Positions 1 to 8,655 of a stretch of 64,000 nt of DNA are shown here, piece after piece. Below the pieces are notes generated by a model. That model did no database searches. It was not told the DNA's origin and worked only from the letters and a program-made list of their open reading frames with translations. How positions within the stretch are numbered: the stretch's first letter is position 1; the number at the start of each line of letters is the position of its first letter. A program made the position numbers and the translations under genes. The stretch comes from Dyadobacter sp. CY326 (lineage in GTDB: Bacteria > Bacteroidota > Bacteroidia > Cytophagales > Spirosomataceae): positions 186,001 through 250,000 of the forward strand of contig NZ_JAJUXI010000003.1 of NCBI RefSeq assembly GCF_021390515.1, read 5' to 3'.

Positions 1-562
1 TCTTGTGCTCATCGGCGGATCTTCCGGAAGCTTTGTGATTTTTGAAGACATTCTAAAATTGCTGCGTAGTCCGATTTCTTTTGCATTGATCTTCGTGTTG
101 CACCGCGGCAAATCCAGTTTATCCGTTCTGCCTGATTTGTTCAAATCAAAAACCGACGTTTTCATGAGCGAGCCGCACCACCTGGACACCATTGAGCCGA
201 ACAGCGTTTACTTCGCGGTTCCGGATTATCACTTGCTGATCGGGAACGATTACCGGTTTTATTTCGACGTTTCCCAGCCTGATTTTTTCTCCCGTCCTTC
301 TATCAATGCCACATTCATTTCCGCAGCGCAGTCCGGCATTCCGGTGAAAGCCGCCATGCTTTTTTCAGGATCAAGTCCTGACGGAGCCGCAGGAATGCAG
401 ATGTTGGCCGAAATGGGCGTCCCGACCTATGTTCAAAACCCGGATTTTGCAGAGTTTCCGCGCATGCCGCAGGAGGCGCTGTTAAAAAATCAAAACCATA
501 AACTGTTGCCAAAGACCAATTTTTACAAAACGATCAGCGACATACTTTACAGCATTAATTAG
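1..562 (+). CDS. CheB-type protein-glutamate methylesterase domain (5' truncated)
   Basis: The reading frame is open to the window edge. The GTG at position 5 lies inside the conserved opening motif (VLIGGSSGS), so the true start is upstream of the window. CheB methylesterases remove methyl groups from chemoreceptor glutamates. The three expected catalytic residues are visible: Ser in GGSSGS, His in the LHRGKSS segment, and Asp in FSGSSPDGAAG. No receiver domain is visible, but the N terminus is missing. The stop codon abuts the ATG of the hybrid kinase (TAGATG), so the two are probably one operon. In Bacteroidota such CheB-like proteins often sit with CheR and hybrid kinases rather than with flagellar chemotaxis genes, and the role may be signal adaptation in general. 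No CheR or MCP is visible inside the window. Confidence 0.85.
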   Translation, partial: LVLIGGSSGSFVIFEDILKLLRSPISFALIFVLHRGKSSLSVLPDLFKSKTDVFMSEPHHLDTIEPNSVYFAVPDYHLLIGNDYRFYFDVSQPDFFSRPSINATFISAAQSGIPVKAAMLFSGSSPDGAAGMQMLAEMGVPTYVQNPDFAEFPRMPQEALLKNQNHKLLPKTNFYKTISDILYSIN

Positions 563-2497
563 ATGGAAAATACAAAAATTCTGCTGCTCGACGACCGGGA
601 AGAAAATCTGATTTCCCTAAAAGCAATTCTCAATCGAGCTGACATTGAAATTTATGCAACCACGTCTGCCAACGAAGCGCTGCGCATTGTTTGGGAAAAC
701 GAAATTGCCGTGGCGCTCGTCGATGTTCAAATGCCGGGAATGGATGGATTTGAATTTGCAGAAACGCTGCTTTCCAATCCAAAGACCAGGGAAATTCTGA
801 TCGTTTTTGTAACCGCTATTTCAAAAGAGACTACTTATGCCGTTCGCGGACTGAAAACGGGTGCAATAGATTATTTGTATAAACCACTCGATCCATACAT
901 TACCAATGCCAAAGTCGATTCGCTGATCAAGCTGGCGCGGAGTCAAAAGGAGATTCGTGACAAGAATAAATTGCTTGAAAATTACGCGACGATCATCCTT
1001 AATTCTCCTGACATTATCGCCACGGTCGAGCCGGAAACGGGGAACATTATTTCGATAAATCCATCCGTGCAAACCATCTTGGGGCTTGCGCCGGCAACTT
1101 TGCTTGGCGTAACCATCCTGGACCTGCTCGTCGATCCCGTCAACTCCTCGTTGAGAGAAGTGTTGGTTAATAAAACCTATGTTGGCGGCGAAACGATCGT
1201 GGTGGAAGACCGGTTTTTCGGACGGCTGCGGTTGCCCGTTTGGCTTGAACTTCGTATAATGTTTAAAAACAGGCTGCTTTTTGTCAATTTGCACGATGTC
1301 GAAAAGCGCAAAGCACACGAGCGGGCATTGATAGATGCGCAAAGTCAGGCCGAGAAGGCTCGGAAGGTTAAGGAGGCATTTTTGGCAAATATGAGCCACG
1401 AAATCCGCACACCGCTCAATGGGATTATTGGTTTGGGAAACCTTTTATCGGCCACGCAATTAGACGAATCACAACGTGATTTAATTGGCATGCTACGCCA
1501 GTCTTCCGGCTCGCTGCTGAACATTCTCAACGACATTCTGGACATTTCCAAAATCGACGAAGGCAAGTTTTCGATCATTCCTTCGTCAACGGATCTGCGC
1601 GTTTTGGGCAAAGGCATCATTGATCTCATGAAATTCAAGGCCGATGAGAAGAATTTGAAACTGATCCTGACCATCGACAGCAATCTTCCCGAATGTGTGA
1701 TGGCCGACGGCATGCGATTGAATCAGATATTGCTTAACCTCATCGGCAATGCTCTGAAATTCACATCGGCCGGACATGTTGAGTTCAAGATTCAGCAGGT
1801 TTCTCAAACACAATTCGGACATAAGATTAAGTTTGCCGTGGAAGACACAGGCATAGGCTTATCCGATGACCAGATTTCGAATATATTTTCAGAATATGGA
1901 CAGGCATCCGAGAACACTTCGCACCAATATGGCGGCACGGGTTTGGGACTCACCATCTCGCAAAAACTGGTCCGTTTGATGGGCAGTGAACTTGAAGTCA
2001 ACAGTAAATTTGGAGAGGGAAGCCAGTTTTTCTTTACATTGATTTTGCCCGATGCGAATGAGAAATCGTTGGAAGCAGTGCCACCAATTGCATTCCAGGA
2101 TCTGCCTCCCTTTGAAGGAAAAACAGTGCTGGTGGCGGAGGATAATCCCATTAATGCATTGTTATTAAAAAAATATTTAAAAACCTGGCAGCTCAATCCG
2201 ACCATGGTTTTGAATGGCCAGGAAGCCGTGGACGTCCTCCGCGAACGCATATTTGACCTTATCATTCTCGACACCAGAATGCCAGAAATGGATGGTTTTC
2301 AAGCCGCAAGGATCGCGCGCAACGAGTTGATGATTAAGACGCCAATCCTGTCACTTTCGGCAACGGTTTTGCCCGAAGAAATCCAGCAAGCACTTGAATC
2401 CGGGATGAACGACACATTATCTAAACCATTTGAACCCGAGAAGCTGCATAAAAAAATTAAAGCACTTTTGGCAGAAACCGGAGAGGCGCAGAACTGA
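563..2497 (+). CDS. Hybrid sensor histidine kinase with receiver domains at both ends
   Basis: This is a 644-residue soluble multidomain signalling protein. An N-terminal receiver (about 3-118) has the phospho-acceptor Asp54 in VDVQMPGMDG and a K-P pair near residue 110. A PAS-like segment follows (about 145-250). The HisKA domain carries His279 in MSHEIRTPLNG, and the HATPase domain has the N box (NLIGNALKF) and G boxes (DTGIGL, GGTGLGL). The C-terminal receiver has Asp570 in ILDTRMPEMDG. No membrane segment or signal peptide is seen, so it should act in the cytoplasm in a phosphorelay. It starts directly after the CheB stop codon, which suggests translational coupling. The input signal is unknown; the N-terminal receiver implies control by another kinase or by CheB-linked partners. 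Confidence 0.93.
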   Translation: MENTKILLLDDREENLISLKAILNRADIEIYATTSANEALRIVWENEIAVALVDVQMPGMDGFEFAETLLSNPKTREILIVFVTAISKETTYAVRGLKTGAIDYLYKPLDPYITNAKVDSLIKLARSQKEIRDKNKLLENYATIILNSPDIIATVEPETGNIISINPSVQTILGLAPATLLGVTILDLLVDPVNSSLREVLVNKTYVGGETIVVEDRFFGRLRLPVWLELRIMFKNRLLFVNLHDVEKRKAHERALIDAQSQAEKARKVKEAFLANMSHEIRTPLNGIIGLGNLLSATQLDESQRDLIGMLRQSSGSLLNILNDILDISKIDEGKFSIIPSSTDLRVLGKGIIDLMKFKADEKNLKLILTIDSNLPECVMADGMRLNQILLNLIGNALKFTSAGHVEFKIQQVSQTQFGHKIKFAVEDTGIGLSDDQISNIFSEYGQASENTSHQYGGTGLGLTISQKLVRLMGSELEVNSKFGEGSQFFFTLILPDANEKSLEAVPPIAFQDLPPFEGKTVLVAEDNPINALLLKKYLKTWQLNPTMVLNGQEAVDVLRERIFDLIILDTRMPEMDGFQAARIARNELMIKTPILSLSATVLPEEIQQALESGMNDTLSKPFEPEKLHKKIKALLAETGEAQN

Positions 2498-2551
2498 ATT
2501 GAAGCCGAATGTGTGTCTGATAAATGGCTGATTCGCTTTTTTGCAACGATT

Positions 2552-2559
2552 TATTTTTG
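2552..2559 (+). promoter_or_regulatory. Candidate Bacteroidota -7 promoter element (TATTTTTG)
   Basis: This matches the TAnnTTTG consensus and lies about 70 bases before the lipoprotein ATG at 2627. No good TTTG -33 box is seen at 19-21 bases upstream, so the call is weak. Confidence 0.25.
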
Positions 2560-2626
2560 TTTGTAGTAATGATTAATTGAAGGAATTCGTTAATTGAATT
2601 AGTCATAATCGTTATTTACAGACAAA

Positions 2627-3391
2627 ATGAAAACTATAAAAAACAGTTGGTCACTGCTGCTGTTATTTGCCCTCGCTGGATGCAGTTCCTCTAAAACCAT
2701 GACTTACGAGTCGAAATGGAACGCACCATTCTCATATGTGGACGAAGTTAAACCGGATCAGCAAGACCAGAAATCGCGGTTGCGCTATGGGATTATCAAT
2801 GATGAACATTACGTTTATCTGACCCTGAAAACCAAAGATCCAAACACCATTCAAAACATTCTTTCAAGCGGTTTGAAAATCGCTTTCAGCCCGGATGGCC
2901 AAAAGAAAGAAGCCTATTCGCTGCTGTTCCCTGTTGTGATGAAGGAAGACAGGAAAGCGCTCAAACGCGTGGATACGGATCTTCCCAACAGCCTCGGACT
3001 TGACTTGCTGCTGGATTCATACAATAAAGAAGCCGTTTGGAAAGACAAGCAAGGCCAGCATTTCATTGATTTGGTTCAAAAAGATGGCAGCATTAAGTCG
3101 CATATTTCAATGGATCAAAATGGCGAGCTTACCGAGCAGATCGCCATTCCTTTCAGCCTCATGGGCGTGAATGCGAAAGAAACCGCAATGCTTGGCGTAA
3201 ACATTAAAGTTGACGGACAATCGTCTCAATCCGGGTTTAGTCCGAGGATTGGCATAGGTTTAGGGGGAGGAATTGGCATGGGCGGCGGAATGGGCGTTGG
3301 CATTGGCACGGGAGGCTATAACTCGCGTTACAACGGCAACGACCGTAATGTCGACATTAAACTGGAAGTCCAGCTAGCACGAGCCAACTAA
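2627..3391 (+). CDS. Lipoprotein of unknown function with glycine-rich tail
   Basis: This 254-residue protein has a short lipoprotein signal peptide with lipobox LAGC (Cys19), so it should be exported and lipid-anchored. The middle (about 25-190) is rich in beta-strand patterns and resembles a carbohydrate-binding or DOMON-like beta sandwich in style, but I do not recognise a specific family. Residues about 200-232 form a low-complexity stretch of Gly, Met and Ile (repeated GMGGG/GIG units), followed by a short charged tail. It stands alone, 129 bases after the hybrid kinase and 59 bases before the ClC channel, with a hairpin on its 3' side. The glycine-rich segment could be a flexible linker or surface-exposed region. 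No catalytic motif is visible. Confidence 0.75.
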   Translation: MKTIKNSWSLLLLFALAGCSSSKTMTYESKWNAPFSYVDEVKPDQQDQKSRLRYGIINDEHYVYLTLKTKDPNTIQNILSSGLKIAFSPDGQKKEAYSLLFPVVMKEDRKALKRVDTDLPNSLGLDLLLDSYNKEAVWKDKQGQHFIDLVQKDGSIKSHISMDQNGELTEQIAIPFSLMGVNAKETAMLGVNIKVDGQSSQSGFSPRIGIGLGGGIGMGGGMGVGIGTGGYNSRYNGNDRNVDIKLEVQLARAN

Positions 3392-3411
3392 ACTTCCACA
3401 TTCCGAATGCA

Positions 3412-3436
3412 GGTCCGCCAGAATAATCGGCGGACC
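3412..3436 (+). terminator. GC-rich hairpin after the lipoprotein gene
   Basis: Arms GGTCCGCC (3412-3419) and GGCGGACC (3429-3436) pair perfectly around a 9-base loop, 21 bases after the stop codon. An A-run rather than a T-run follows on the plus strand, so terminator function is uncertain. Confidence 0.4.
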
Positions 3437-3450
3437 CAAAAAGACAGATT

Positions 3451-5298
3451 GTGACAAAACAGAACGTTAAGCGGTTTTTTAATTTTTTAAAGTTCAGACG
3501 AAACTTTACAAGATATGGTTTCAAGAAAGCACGAAGTTACGAGATCGTGCTTTTTTGGTTAAAAAACGTTCTGTCCCGATCGCAGTTTTTGATATTGTCC
3601 GGTATTTTGGTTGGCATGACCTGCGGACTGGCCGGTGTGGTGCTCAAATCGCTGGTGCATTACATTCACTATGTTATCACGCACAAAGTCCATTTTGAAG
3701 AGCAGATTTTGTTTTACCTGCTCTTTCCTTTTTTGGGGATTGTGATCACCACGCTTGTGGTAATTTTCGTTTTTAAGGGCCAGGATAAAAAAGGAATTCC
3801 TGTAATTCTGTATGAAATCGCGCAAAATTCCAGCGTTGTTTCCTCTGTAAAAATGTATTCGCAGATCGTGCAGAGCGCGATCACAGTCGGGCTGGGAGGG
3901 TCCGCCGGATTGGAAAGTCCGATCGCCGTCACGGGCGCTGCAATCGGTTCCAATTTTGCGCAGACATACAAACTCGATTACCGCGAACGCACATTGCTTC
4001 TTGCGGCTGGCGCAACGGCGGGCATCGCTTCTGCGTTCAATGCACCCATTGCCGGAATCATGTTCGCATTCGAAATTCTGCTCACGGGCGTCGTCTTTTC
4101 GGATTTCATTCCGCTGGTTGTCGCGGCGGTTTGCGGAAGTTTGGTTTCAAAAATTTTGTTGCAGGGAGACGTGCTTTTTCAATTCAAGACACGCAATCCT
4201 TTCGATTATCATAACATTCCCTACTATTTAATTCTCGGTGTGCTGTGCGGACTTTATGCCCGTTATTTCGTGCTCATCGCGCGTTACATCGACGAGTTTT
4301 TTCACGGCCTTAAATTATCCCGAATTCGAAAAGCAATGCTCGGAGGCACGATCCTTTCCATCCTCTGCGTGCTCTATCCGCCGCTGTTCGGCGAAGGTTA
4401 CGACACCATTAAAGCCATCACAAACGGGCAGATCCAGACCGTGATCGACAACAGTCTTTTCCAGTTTATCGGTTACCGCGAATGGGTTGTTATTGTCTTC
4501 GTTGCACTCATTTGTTTGCTCAAAGCATTCTCCGCTTCGATCACCATTTTCAGTGGCGGCAACGGCGGGAATTTTGCACCGTCACTCTTTGCGGGCGGCT
4601 CGCTAGGATATGTGCTGGCGCTCGTGGCTGTGCAGGTGGGCATGCACGATGTGCCGGTTAATAACCTCGTCATTGTGGGCATGGCCGGCGTTATGAGCGG
4701 CGTGCTTTATGCACCGTTAACTGCTATATTTTTGATCGCCGAATCGACCTCGGGCTACGATCTTTTCATCCCCTTAATGATCGTTTCCGTCATCTCATTT
4801 TTGATGGCAAAATGGTTTTCAGCCATATCACCCGACTTGCAAAAACTCGCCGCAGAGGGCAAGATTTTCACACGTGAGCACGACCGCAATCTGCTCTCAT
4901 TATTGCACATTTTAGACCTCATCGATAAGGACGTTCAAGCCGTCGGACCGGGCGCTTCACGAGACGAATTGGCCGAACTGGTCAGGACTGGAAAGCGCAA
5001 TATGATCGCCGTTGTCGACGACAGCAAAAGGCTCCTCGGGACCATTTCACTGGACGACATCAGGCCACTGCTTTTCAGCCCGGACCTCTACGACATGCTT
5101 ACCATTTCAAACCTCATGCGGGTCCCTTCCGAAGTCATCAGCGACTTCGACAGCGTCGTAGGCGTGGTTAAAAAGTTTGATGAAACGGGCGCGTGGAATT
5201 TGCCGGTCGTAAAGAGCTCCGGAGAATTCGTAGGCTTCATTTCCAAGTCAGCTGTCCTCAACAGTTACCGTCAGTTGCTGCGCGCACATTCGGGATAA
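3451..5298 (+). CDS. ClC-family chloride channel/antiporter with C-terminal CBS pair
   Basis: This 615-residue integral membrane protein uses a GTG start. Transmembrane helices fill about residues 45-460. ClC selectivity-filter signatures are visible: GSAGLESP, with the gating glutamate at about position 155, FNAPIAGIMFAFE, and GGNGGNFAPSLFAGG, followed by a Tyr-containing segment. The C-terminal 130 residues contain two CBS-like repeats, which in ClC proteins often bind adenine nucleotides and regulate transport. The conserved gating Glu is compatible with Cl-/H+ exchange, but channel and exchanger cannot be separated from sequence alone. The N-terminal 35 residues are basic and probably cytoplasmic. 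The gene seems to be transcribed alone. Confidence 0.93.
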   Translation: MTKQNVKRFFNFLKFRRNFTRYGFKKARSYEIVLFWLKNVLSRSQFLILSGILVGMTCGLAGVVLKSLVHYIHYVITHKVHFEEQILFYLLFPFLGIVITTLVVIFVFKGQDKKGIPVILYEIAQNSSVVSSVKMYSQIVQSAITVGLGGSAGLESPIAVTGAAIGSNFAQTYKLDYRERTLLLAAGATAGIASAFNAPIAGIMFAFEILLTGVVFSDFIPLVVAAVCGSLVSKILLQGDVLFQFKTRNPFDYHNIPYYLILGVLCGLYARYFVLIARYIDEFFHGLKLSRIRKAMLGGTILSILCVLYPPLFGEGYDTIKAITNGQIQTVIDNSLFQFIGYREWVVIVFVALICLLKAFSASITIFSGGNGGNFAPSLFAGGSLGYVLALVAVQVGMHDVPVNNLVIVGMAGVMSGVLYAPLTAIFLIAESTSGYDLFIPLMIVSVISFLMAKWFSAISPDLQKLAAEGKIFTREHDRNLLSLLHILDLIDKDVQAVGPGASRDELAELVRTGKRNMIAVVDDSKRLLGTISLDDIRPLLFSPDLYDMLTISNLMRVPSEVISDFDSVVGVVKKFDETGAWNLPVVKSSGEFVGFISKSAVLNSYRQLLRAHSG

Positions 5299-5462
5299 AA
5301 CACCTTCATAAATCACGTCGTAAGGGTCACCATTAGGCATTGAAATCCAGCGAAAAACGGATTCATTAAGGTTTGATTATTTGATCCACGTGAAACATTT
5401 CTAAAATCAGCCTCAGAGGCATCGAAATTGCATTTTTTGAGTCTAAAATTTGCAAATCATTG

Positions 5463-5494
5463 TTTGGCAACCACTTAAATTTGTTATATATTTG
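5463..5494 (+). promoter_or_regulatory. Promoter of the MarR gene (Bacteroidota consensus)
   Basis: TTTG (5463-5466) and TATATTTG (5487-5494) are separated by 20 bases, a full match to the Bacteroidota TTTG-N19-21-TAnnTTTG promoter. Transcription should start near 5500, just before the first direct repeat. Confidence 0.7.
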
Positions 5495-5510
5495 CATAAT
5501 ACTTGATAAA

Positions 5511-5526
5511 TCAACTATATATCAAC
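5511..5526 (+). repeat. Direct repeat copy 1, candidate MarR operator
   Basis: TCAACTATATATCAAC lies directly downstream of the predicted transcription start of the MarR gene. A second copy with one change lies 33 bases further on. The position suits autorepression. Confidence 0.55.
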
Positions 5527-5543
5527 AATAAAACAAAGATATT

Positions 5544-5559
5544 TCAACTATATGTCAAC
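5544..5559 (+). repeat. Direct repeat copy 2, candidate MarR operator over the start codon
   Basis: TCAACTATATGTCAAC differs from copy 1 at one base and contains the ATG (5552-5554) of the MarR gene. The 33-base spacing is about three helical turns, so two dimers could bind the same DNA face. Confidence 0.5.
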
Positions 5560-5986
5560 CATTACACCATCACTAAAATTGTTCCTGAACCTTACCACAG
5601 TCCAGGCCTTGATTACCAAGCGATTCGATGCAAAACTGAGCAGTCATGGTGTCAGCCTGAATGAATTTTTGATCTTGTTTCACCTCAGCGCAGCACCCGA
5701 TGAGAAGATGAGACGCGTTGATCTGGCTGAAAAAATCGGCTTAACAGCGTCTGGAATTACCCGAATGCTGACGCCTTTGGAAAAACTAGGCATGGTGAAA
5801 CGCGAGGCAAACAGCCGGGATGCGCGGGTGTCTTATGTGAAGCTCGCCAACGCCGGAAAGCGCATGGTCACCGAAGCGACCTCGACGGCGGAAGTTTTAG
5901 CAGAGCAAATTCTTGCGCCCGTGAAGACAAAAAAACTGGACGAACTTTCAAAAATGCTGTTTGAGATGGGCGGCACAATTGAATAG
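5552..5986 (+). CDS. MarR-family transcriptional regulator
   Basis: This 144-residue protein has the usual MarR length and layout: an N-terminal dimerisation helix, a winged helix-turn-helix (about 50-105) with DLAEKIGLTASGITRMLTPL as the recognition region, the wing motif NSRDARVSYVKL, and a C-terminal helix. MarR proteins are dimeric repressors, often released by phenolic ligands or oxidation. There is no Cys near the N terminus, so a thiol-oxidation (OhrR-like) mechanism is not supported. The upstream promoter carries two 16-base direct repeats, one overlapping the start codon, which suggests autoregulation. The next gene converges on it, so no co-transcribed target is present and its regulon is probably elsewhere. 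Confidence 0.92.
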   Translation: MSTITPSLKLFLNLTTVQALITKRFDAKLSSHGVSLNEFLILFHLSAAPDEKMRRVDLAEKIGLTASGITRMLTPLEKLGMVKREANSRDARVSYVKLANAGKRMVTEATSTAEVLAEQILAPVKTKKLDELSKMLFEMGGTIE

Positions 5987-6026
5987 GCGTGAGAGAATAT
6001 CCGGGCCGTTTTGTACAAGTAAAAGA

Positions 6027-6062
6027 AAACCCACCGACACGCATTATGGCGTCGGTGGGTTT
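6027..6062. terminator. Bidirectional terminator between MarR and DUF4097 genes
   Basis: A 12-base perfect stem (6027-6038 with 6051-6062, AAACCCACCGAC/GTCGGTGGGTTT) with A- and T-rich flanks lies between the convergent genes. It can serve both strands. Confidence 0.8.
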
Positions 6063-6089
6063 GTGCTTTTCTGCGGTTTTGAAGCCGTT

Positions 6090-6923
6090 TTATTTGCCTT
6101 TTCTTACATAAATATTGCCATTCATATTCTTCATCATGATTTCGCTTCCACCACCATTTATCTTGCCTTTTACCCAATCATCGATCGAAACCTTATACAT
6201 CCCGTCCTTGGCCGAGCGCGTGGCTTGCGGAGCGCTTTTATCCACGTCCACATCGAAGTCGCTGTAAATTTCTCCGCGGTCAGATTTGAGCTTTACATCG
6301 AACTTTGCAGTTGCCGGAATGGTGATGTCAACATTGCCGTTGAGTGTTGAAAATGCCATTGGTGAGGAGGTGTTTATTGTCTTGAAATTGGCTTTCAAAA
6401 GTCCGTTAATTGTGTTCGCAACTGCCGAGCCGGCGATGTTATTGAGCGTAATGTCGCCGTTCACATTCTGGATTTCGAGCTCGCCTGTTACGTTGTCAAT
6501 GACGATGTCTCCGTTGTTCACAGTGCTAACATTAAGGGCGAATTTTTGGGGCACTTTAATGTTCAATGTAATCGGCGTGTTGATCATTTTTGAAGTCACT
6601 TTTACCGCATTGTTTTCCTCCGTTGCCGTGAGTTCCAGGCCTCCGCTTTTTGTAATGCGCTTCATGCCGCCGGCTGCTTCGTCTCTTTGTCTTTCGGCTT
6701 TGTCTTCGCTTTTTAGCACCGCATCAATGACAACCTGATTGCCCGTGTAACCCGTGACATGAATCGTCCCGTTGACCAGATTCACTTTGAGCGATCCGGG
6801 TTTCGCCGGGTCTGTTAGGGGAACAAGGAGCTGCTCTTTTATGTCGGTCTGCGCTTGCAGCGGATTGGCAGCATTGGCGAACATGGCAGCGATGGCGAGG
6901 GCAAAAAATCGATTGGTTTTCAT
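6090..6923 (-). CDS. DUF4097-type beta-repeat exported protein (copy 2)
   Basis: This 277-residue protein has an N-terminal signal peptide ending near LQAQ (about residue 25). The rest is a series of short beta-strand repeats typical of DUF4097 (putative adhesin-like solenoid): VNLVNGTIHVTGYTGNQVVI, STVNNGDIVIDNVTG, NVNGDITLNN, STLNGNVDITIP. The exact function of the family is not established; it is commonly found with sigma/anti-sigma genes. It is the last gene of a four-gene operon (ECF sigma, anti-sigma, two DUF4097 paralogues), 5 bases after its paralogue. The paralogue shares the strand pattern but differs in length and sequence, so the duplication is old. It should be periplasmic or cell-surface. 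Confidence 0.85.
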   Translation of the reverse strand: MKTNRFFALAIAAMFANAANPLQAQTDIKEQLLVPLTDPAKPGSLKVNLVNGTIHVTGYTGNQVVIDAVLKSEDKAERQRDEAAGGMKRITKSGGLELTATEENNAVKVTSKMINTPITLNIKVPQKFALNVSTVNNGDIVIDNVTGELEIQNVNGDITLNNIAGSAVANTINGLLKANFKTINTSSPMAFSTLNGNVDITIPATAKFDVKLKSDRGEIYSDFDVDVDKSAPQATRSAKDGMYKVSIDDWVKGKINGGGSEIMMKNMNGNIYVRKGK

Positions 6924-6928
6924 TTTTG

Positions 6929-7792
6929 TTATGATTGTTTTTTAATATAAATATTTCCGTTGAACGTTTCAAACTTGTAGGTCGGGCCACCTTTTCCAAT
7001 GCGGATTCGCGTTTCCGTGCTAAGCTTGTAAACTGTTTTGTTGGTCTTGTTTTCTTCATTCTTTACGACCTTTACGGGCAGCGATTCGGTTTCTGGAAAA
7101 TCCGTATAAAACTCACCATTGAAGCTCTTAAACTGGCAGTCGACGGAAAGGGCGGGAGGGTAAGTAATTTTAATATCGCCATTCAGCGTTTTGAAATCCG
7201 ACTCGCCGGGAGGAAGCGTTACAAAATTGGCAACCACATCGCCGTTAATGGTGTGGACATTTGCGGCTCCCTTTGCATTTGCAATTTTAATTGCGCCATT
7301 TACATTTTTCACATCCAGCTTTCCCGTCACGTCACTGACATTCACATCTCCACCATTCACCGTCGAAACATGCAGATTCATGGCATGCGGGACCTTTACT
7401 ACAAAATCCAGATCAAAGTCATATTCAATTCTGGGCCCGTCCCAGTTTCGCCTGCCACGATTTGGGCGGGAGTCGAACGGGCTGGCGATGTAAGCAATGA
7501 TGCTGTCCGGCTTCTGATCAAAATTCAGTTTGAATTCCTGTTTGCCGGTTTCCAGAATTGCATTGCTTTTGCCACTGATCGTTTGATCAACTTCCAAAAC
7601 GACCTGATTGCCATCATAACCCTCGACTCTTATCGAGCCATTGATGTTGTAAATGGTCATGGTCACCGCCGATGCGCTTTGCGAAAGTGTGAACTCTTTC
7701 TTAATGTGCTCTTTTGATTCGAGCTTTTGTGCGGGCGCCTGGGTACAACAAAGCACCGCTCCCGCAAACAAGGGGATTGCAAAAAATTTCAT
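6929..7792 (-). CDS. DUF4097-type beta-repeat exported protein (copy 1)
   Basis: This 287-residue paralogue of the next gene has a signal peptide ending around APAQ (residue 22). It carries beta-solenoid repeats such as YNINGSIRVEGYDGNQVVL, STVNGGDVNVSDVTG, NVNGAIKIANAKG, HTINGDVVANF, KTLNGDIKITYP and FNGNIYIKK. The strand pattern N-G-x-[IV]-x-[IV] recurs about eight times. A basic/aromatic insert (about 112-125) is absent from the second copy. It follows the anti-sigma factor by 23 bases, so it is probably controlled by the sigma factor of the same operon. A cell-envelope stress or surface role is inferred from context only. Confidence 0.85.
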   Translation of the reverse strand: MKFFAIPLFAGAVLCCTQAPAQKLESKEHIKKEFTLSQSASAVTMTIYNINGSIRVEGYDGNQVVLEVDQTISGKSNAILETGKQEFKLNFDQKPDSIIAYIASPFDSRPNRGRRNWDGPRIEYDFDLDFVVKVPHAMNLHVSTVNGGDVNVSDVTGKLDVKNVNGAIKIANAKGAANVHTINGDVVANFVTLPPGESDFKTLNGDIKITYPPALSVDCQFKSFNGEFYTDFPETESLPVKVVKNEENKTNKTVYKLSTETRIRIGKGGPTYKFETFNGNIYIKKQS

Positions 7793-7815
7793 AGCTAATA
7801 GTTGGATTATTGTTT

Positions 7816-8655
7816 TTAAGATAAATCCTTGATCGTCTGCTCGATCTTGTTTTTCACCAGATCATTCAATCCTTCTTTTCTGAGCAAAGCCCGAAGTTCT
7901 TTAACAGAGCCTTTTTCCTGCAATTTCACCATCACATCCGCCAGCGCAACCTGAACCATCGGCGAATCTTGCACAGTAAGCGATTTTACCAGCCTTTCCC
8001 GGACCAGCGGGTCGCTTGTAAACTGCGTGAGCGCTTCCAAAGCCACAAGCCTCACATTAACATTCAAATCGTTATTAAGCGTCGAAAAAAGTGCGTCAAT
8101 GACCTGCTCATCTGCATGCGTAATGTCACTGGTGTAACTCACCGCGCGCAATCTTTCCGTCGCGGAGGGATTTTCAATGAGTGAAAGCATCATGGTGCTT
8201 TTCATATCCTGCACCTGGGCCGCCAGTGTTTCAATCCGTTGCTGATAAGCTGTGGAAGAGGTGTTGCTGTTGCCCGTTTTGTTGCCGATAACCCAGCCCA
8301 AGCCAACCAGTAAAAGACTGAATGCCACCTGCACCGTCCATTGCGGCAGAACAACAGCTTTTATTTTTTCAATGATCGTATCAAAAGAAAATGGCTTTTC
8401 AACTGCCTCAGCCGCTTTAAACGAATCGAGCATTGTGTAAAAGTTAACACGCATTTCCTCGCCTGGTTCCGGAATTTTCATTTTGCCAAGGTTGTCCCAA
8501 AGTTGCTTGTTGCTGGCAAATGCTTCCTGGCAGCTCACACATTCAACCAGGTGTTTGTCCACCTGCGTGCGTTCCGGCTTGTCGAGGTCGTTGTGCAGCC
8601 AATCCTCCAATTTGTCCTTTATATGCTCGCAACTCATCTCGTTATCTGCTTTCAT
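7816..8655 (-). CDS. Transmembrane anti-sigma factor with zinc-finger and HEAT-like C terminus
   Basis: This 279-residue protein begins with an anti-sigma zinc-finger (ZAS) pattern: an early Cys/His, then HLVECVSC (His-x3-Cys-x2-Cys) at about residues 32-39. A single transmembrane helix follows (about 112-132, VAFSLLLVGLGWVIG). The C-terminal half (about 170-279) has helical repeats of HEAT type (VRLVALEALTQF, VQVALADVMVKLQEK), probably outside the cytoplasm. The gene overlaps the 3' end of the ECF sigma gene by 14 bases, a classic coupled sigma/anti-sigma pair. It should hold the sigma factor at the membrane until a signal arrives. A HEAT-like sensor part is less usual and may be the signal-receiving region. 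Confidence 0.85.
   Translation of the reverse strand: MKADNEMSCEHIKDKLEDWLHNDLDKPERTQVDKHLVECVSCQEAFASNKQLWDNLGKMKIPEPGEEMRVNFYTMLDSFKAAEAVEKPFSFDTIIEKIKAVVLPQWTVQVAFSLLLVGLGWVIGNKTGNSNTSSTAYQQRIETLAAQVQDMKSTMMLSLIENPSATERLRAVSYTSDITHADEQVIDALFSTLNNDLNVNVRLVALEALTQFTSDPLVRERLVKSLTVQDSPMVQVALADVMVKLQEKGSVKELRALLRKEGLNDLVKNKIEQTIKDLS

Noticed and set aside
6935..7717. A 260-codon frame antisense to the DUF4097 gene
   Set aside because: The sense strand encodes a clear signal peptide and beta-repeat protein; the opposite frame has no known motif and reflects codon bias.
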